This document shows, piece after piece, positions 6,100 to 6,957 of a DNA stretch of 6,957 nt. Source of the stretch: Planctomycetaceae bacterium. Lineage in GTDB: Bacteria; Planctomycetota; Planctomycetia; Planctomycetales; Planctomycetaceae. Numbering within the stretch: position 1 is the first letter of the stretch; every line of letters begins with the position of its first letter. Under the pieces are notes generated by a model, which did no database searches, had not been told where the DNA came from, and saw only the letters and a list, made by a program, of their open reading frames with translations. The translations under genes were made by a program, and so were the position numbers. The stretch is taken from NCBI GenBank assembly GCA_016765335.1, contig JAESQE010000276.1:1-6957 (forward strand), given 5' to 3'.

Positions 6100-6957
6100 T
6101 TAATTCCGTTTTGCAAGGTCAACAAAGACCAGGTGTGAGGGATTGCCAACCGGTGCGTAGTGATTAGTAAATCGAAGCCCGCCTGTTTTGTGATTCACTT
6201 CGAACACGGCAACACTGTCAGCTCGCTGATTGCAACAATACAGAAACTGACCAGTCGGATCAAAGCTGAAGCTGCGTGGGTAATTTCCTCGGGTCCATTC
6301 TTCAGTAACGTATGTCAATTTACCATCCGGCCCAACGGAAAAGATACCAATACTGTCGTGCAGACGGTTCCCTGCGTAGACAAATTTTCCATCGGCAGAA
6401 ACGAGGATCTCAGAGCAGAAATTACTCCCCGTAAACCCGGGAGGCAAAGTAGAGATCGTTTGACGGGCGGACAATAGACCCTTTTTTGCATCATAATCGA
6501 ACAAGACAAGATTCGAGCCTTCTTCCTGGATCGAGTAGAACCAGCGACCGTTGGGGTGAAAATGAAAATGTCGCGGACCATCTCCCGCTGGCAGCGAAAT
6601 TGATGGCGGATTGTTCGCTGTCAATGTCCCGGTTTTATCGTTGAACTTCCAGACAAAGATTTTATCCAGCCCCAGGTCAACATGCAGCACAAAACGCCCC
6701 GAGGGATCGGACTGAATCATATGAGCGTGAGTCCGATCATGCCCACTAAAGGCAAAACTCCCCACAGGAGCATTTGTCGCAACAGTAGGACCAATTTTGC
6801 CAACATCGGTCTTAACATCTGAAGCCTGCCCCAGTCGACCGTCAGGCAGAATTGGAAATACCGAAACCGAACCGCCAAAATAATTCGCCACCAACAAGAA
6901 CCGACCTGAAGGATGAATGCTCGCATAGGTCGGGCCAGCTCCACCAGAGTGAACCGT
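6100..6957 (-). CDS. Beta-propeller lactonase family protein (6-phosphogluconolactonase-like), 5' end outside window
   Basis: The reading frame runs open from the right edge to a TAA at 6100-6102, about 285 residues, so the true start lies outside. Families of this type are about 340-390 residues, so some 60-100 N-terminal residues are missing, including any signal peptide. At least five propeller-blade repeats are visible, each of the form P...h.DPsGrfly..N...dsv.vF. Examples are HPSGRFLLVANYFGGSVSVF, SDPSGRFVLHVDLGLDKIFV, HPNGRWFYSIQEEGSNLVLF, SADGKFVYAGNRLHDSIGIF and DPTGQFLYCCNQRADSVAVF. GDGPRHFHFHPNGR, CSEILVSADG and GNYPRSFSFDPTG match the conserved blocks of the lactonase (YbhE/Pgl) family. 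Members hydrolyse 6-phosphogluconolactone or other sugar lactones, but many planctomycete paralogues have unknown substrates, so no gene symbol is given. It lies upstream of and on the same strand as the DUF1549-DUF1501 operon, separated by 266 bases with a separate promoter. Confidence 0.9.
   Translation of the reverse strand, partial: TVHSGGAGPTYASIHPSGRFLLVANYFGGSVSVFPILPDGRLGQASDVKTDVGKIGPTVATNAPVGSFAFSGHDRTHAHMIQSDPSGRFVLHVDLGLDKIFVWKFNDKTGTLTANNPPSISLPAGDGPRHFHFHPNGRWFYSIQEEGSNLVLFDYDAKKGLLSARQTISTLPPGFTGSNFCSEILVSADGKFVYAGNRLHDSIGIFSVGPDGKLTYVTEEWTRGNYPRSFSFDPTGQFLYCCNQRADSVAVFEVNHKTGGLRFTNHYAPVGNPSHLVFVDLAKRN

Noticed and set aside
6100..6897. Lactonase starting at an internal TTG at 6897
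   Set aside because: The frame stays open to the window edge, and the 20 residues upstream (GGAGPTYASIHPSGRF part) match the family, so the true start is outside.

Overview
The window looks like chromosomal DNA of a planctomycete (Planctomycetota) with a roughly balanced base composition. The main evidence is a gene pair encoding a DUF1501 protein and a cytochrome-c/DUF1549/DUF1553 protein. Both families are greatly expanded in that phylum and its close relatives. The short palindromic repeats between the genes also fit. No tRNA, rRNA, CRISPR array, transposase or phage gene was seen.

Layout: positions 80-1528 (+) encode a membrane protein that I read as a bacterial TMEM43/LUMA homologue with a TerB-like cytoplasmic tail. 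Positions 1529-1755 are a convergent intergenic region with a C/G-rich hairpin and a compound palindromic repeat, both of which could end transcription. Positions 5833 down to 1756 (-) form a two-gene operon. The first gene encodes a Sec-exported PSCyt1-DUF1549-DUF1553 protein of 846 residues. The second, 55 bp downstream, encodes a Tat-type DUF1501 protein of 493 residues. A near-consensus sigma70-type promoter (TTGCCA, 17 bp, TATAAT) lies about 90-120 bp upstream of the first gene. Positions 5834-6099 hold this promoter and a second GC-rich hairpin repeat bounded by imperfect direct repeats. Positions 6100-6957 (-) encode the C-terminal part of a beta-propeller lactonase (6-phosphogluconolactonase-like family) whose start lies beyond the right edge.

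The operon probably makes two exported proteins that work together outside the cytoplasm: a putative haem-binding partner and an alkaline-phosphatase-superfamily-like partner. Their substrate is not known from sequence, and a role in glycan or sulfated-polymer breakdown is only a common suggestion for these families. The lactonase lies upstream on the same strand, but the operon has its own promoter, so co-transcription is not required. The TMEM43-TerB gene is convergent and probably unrelated. I see no convincing new multi-gene system. The least ordinary items are the TMEM43-TerB fusion and the two intergenic repeat elements.
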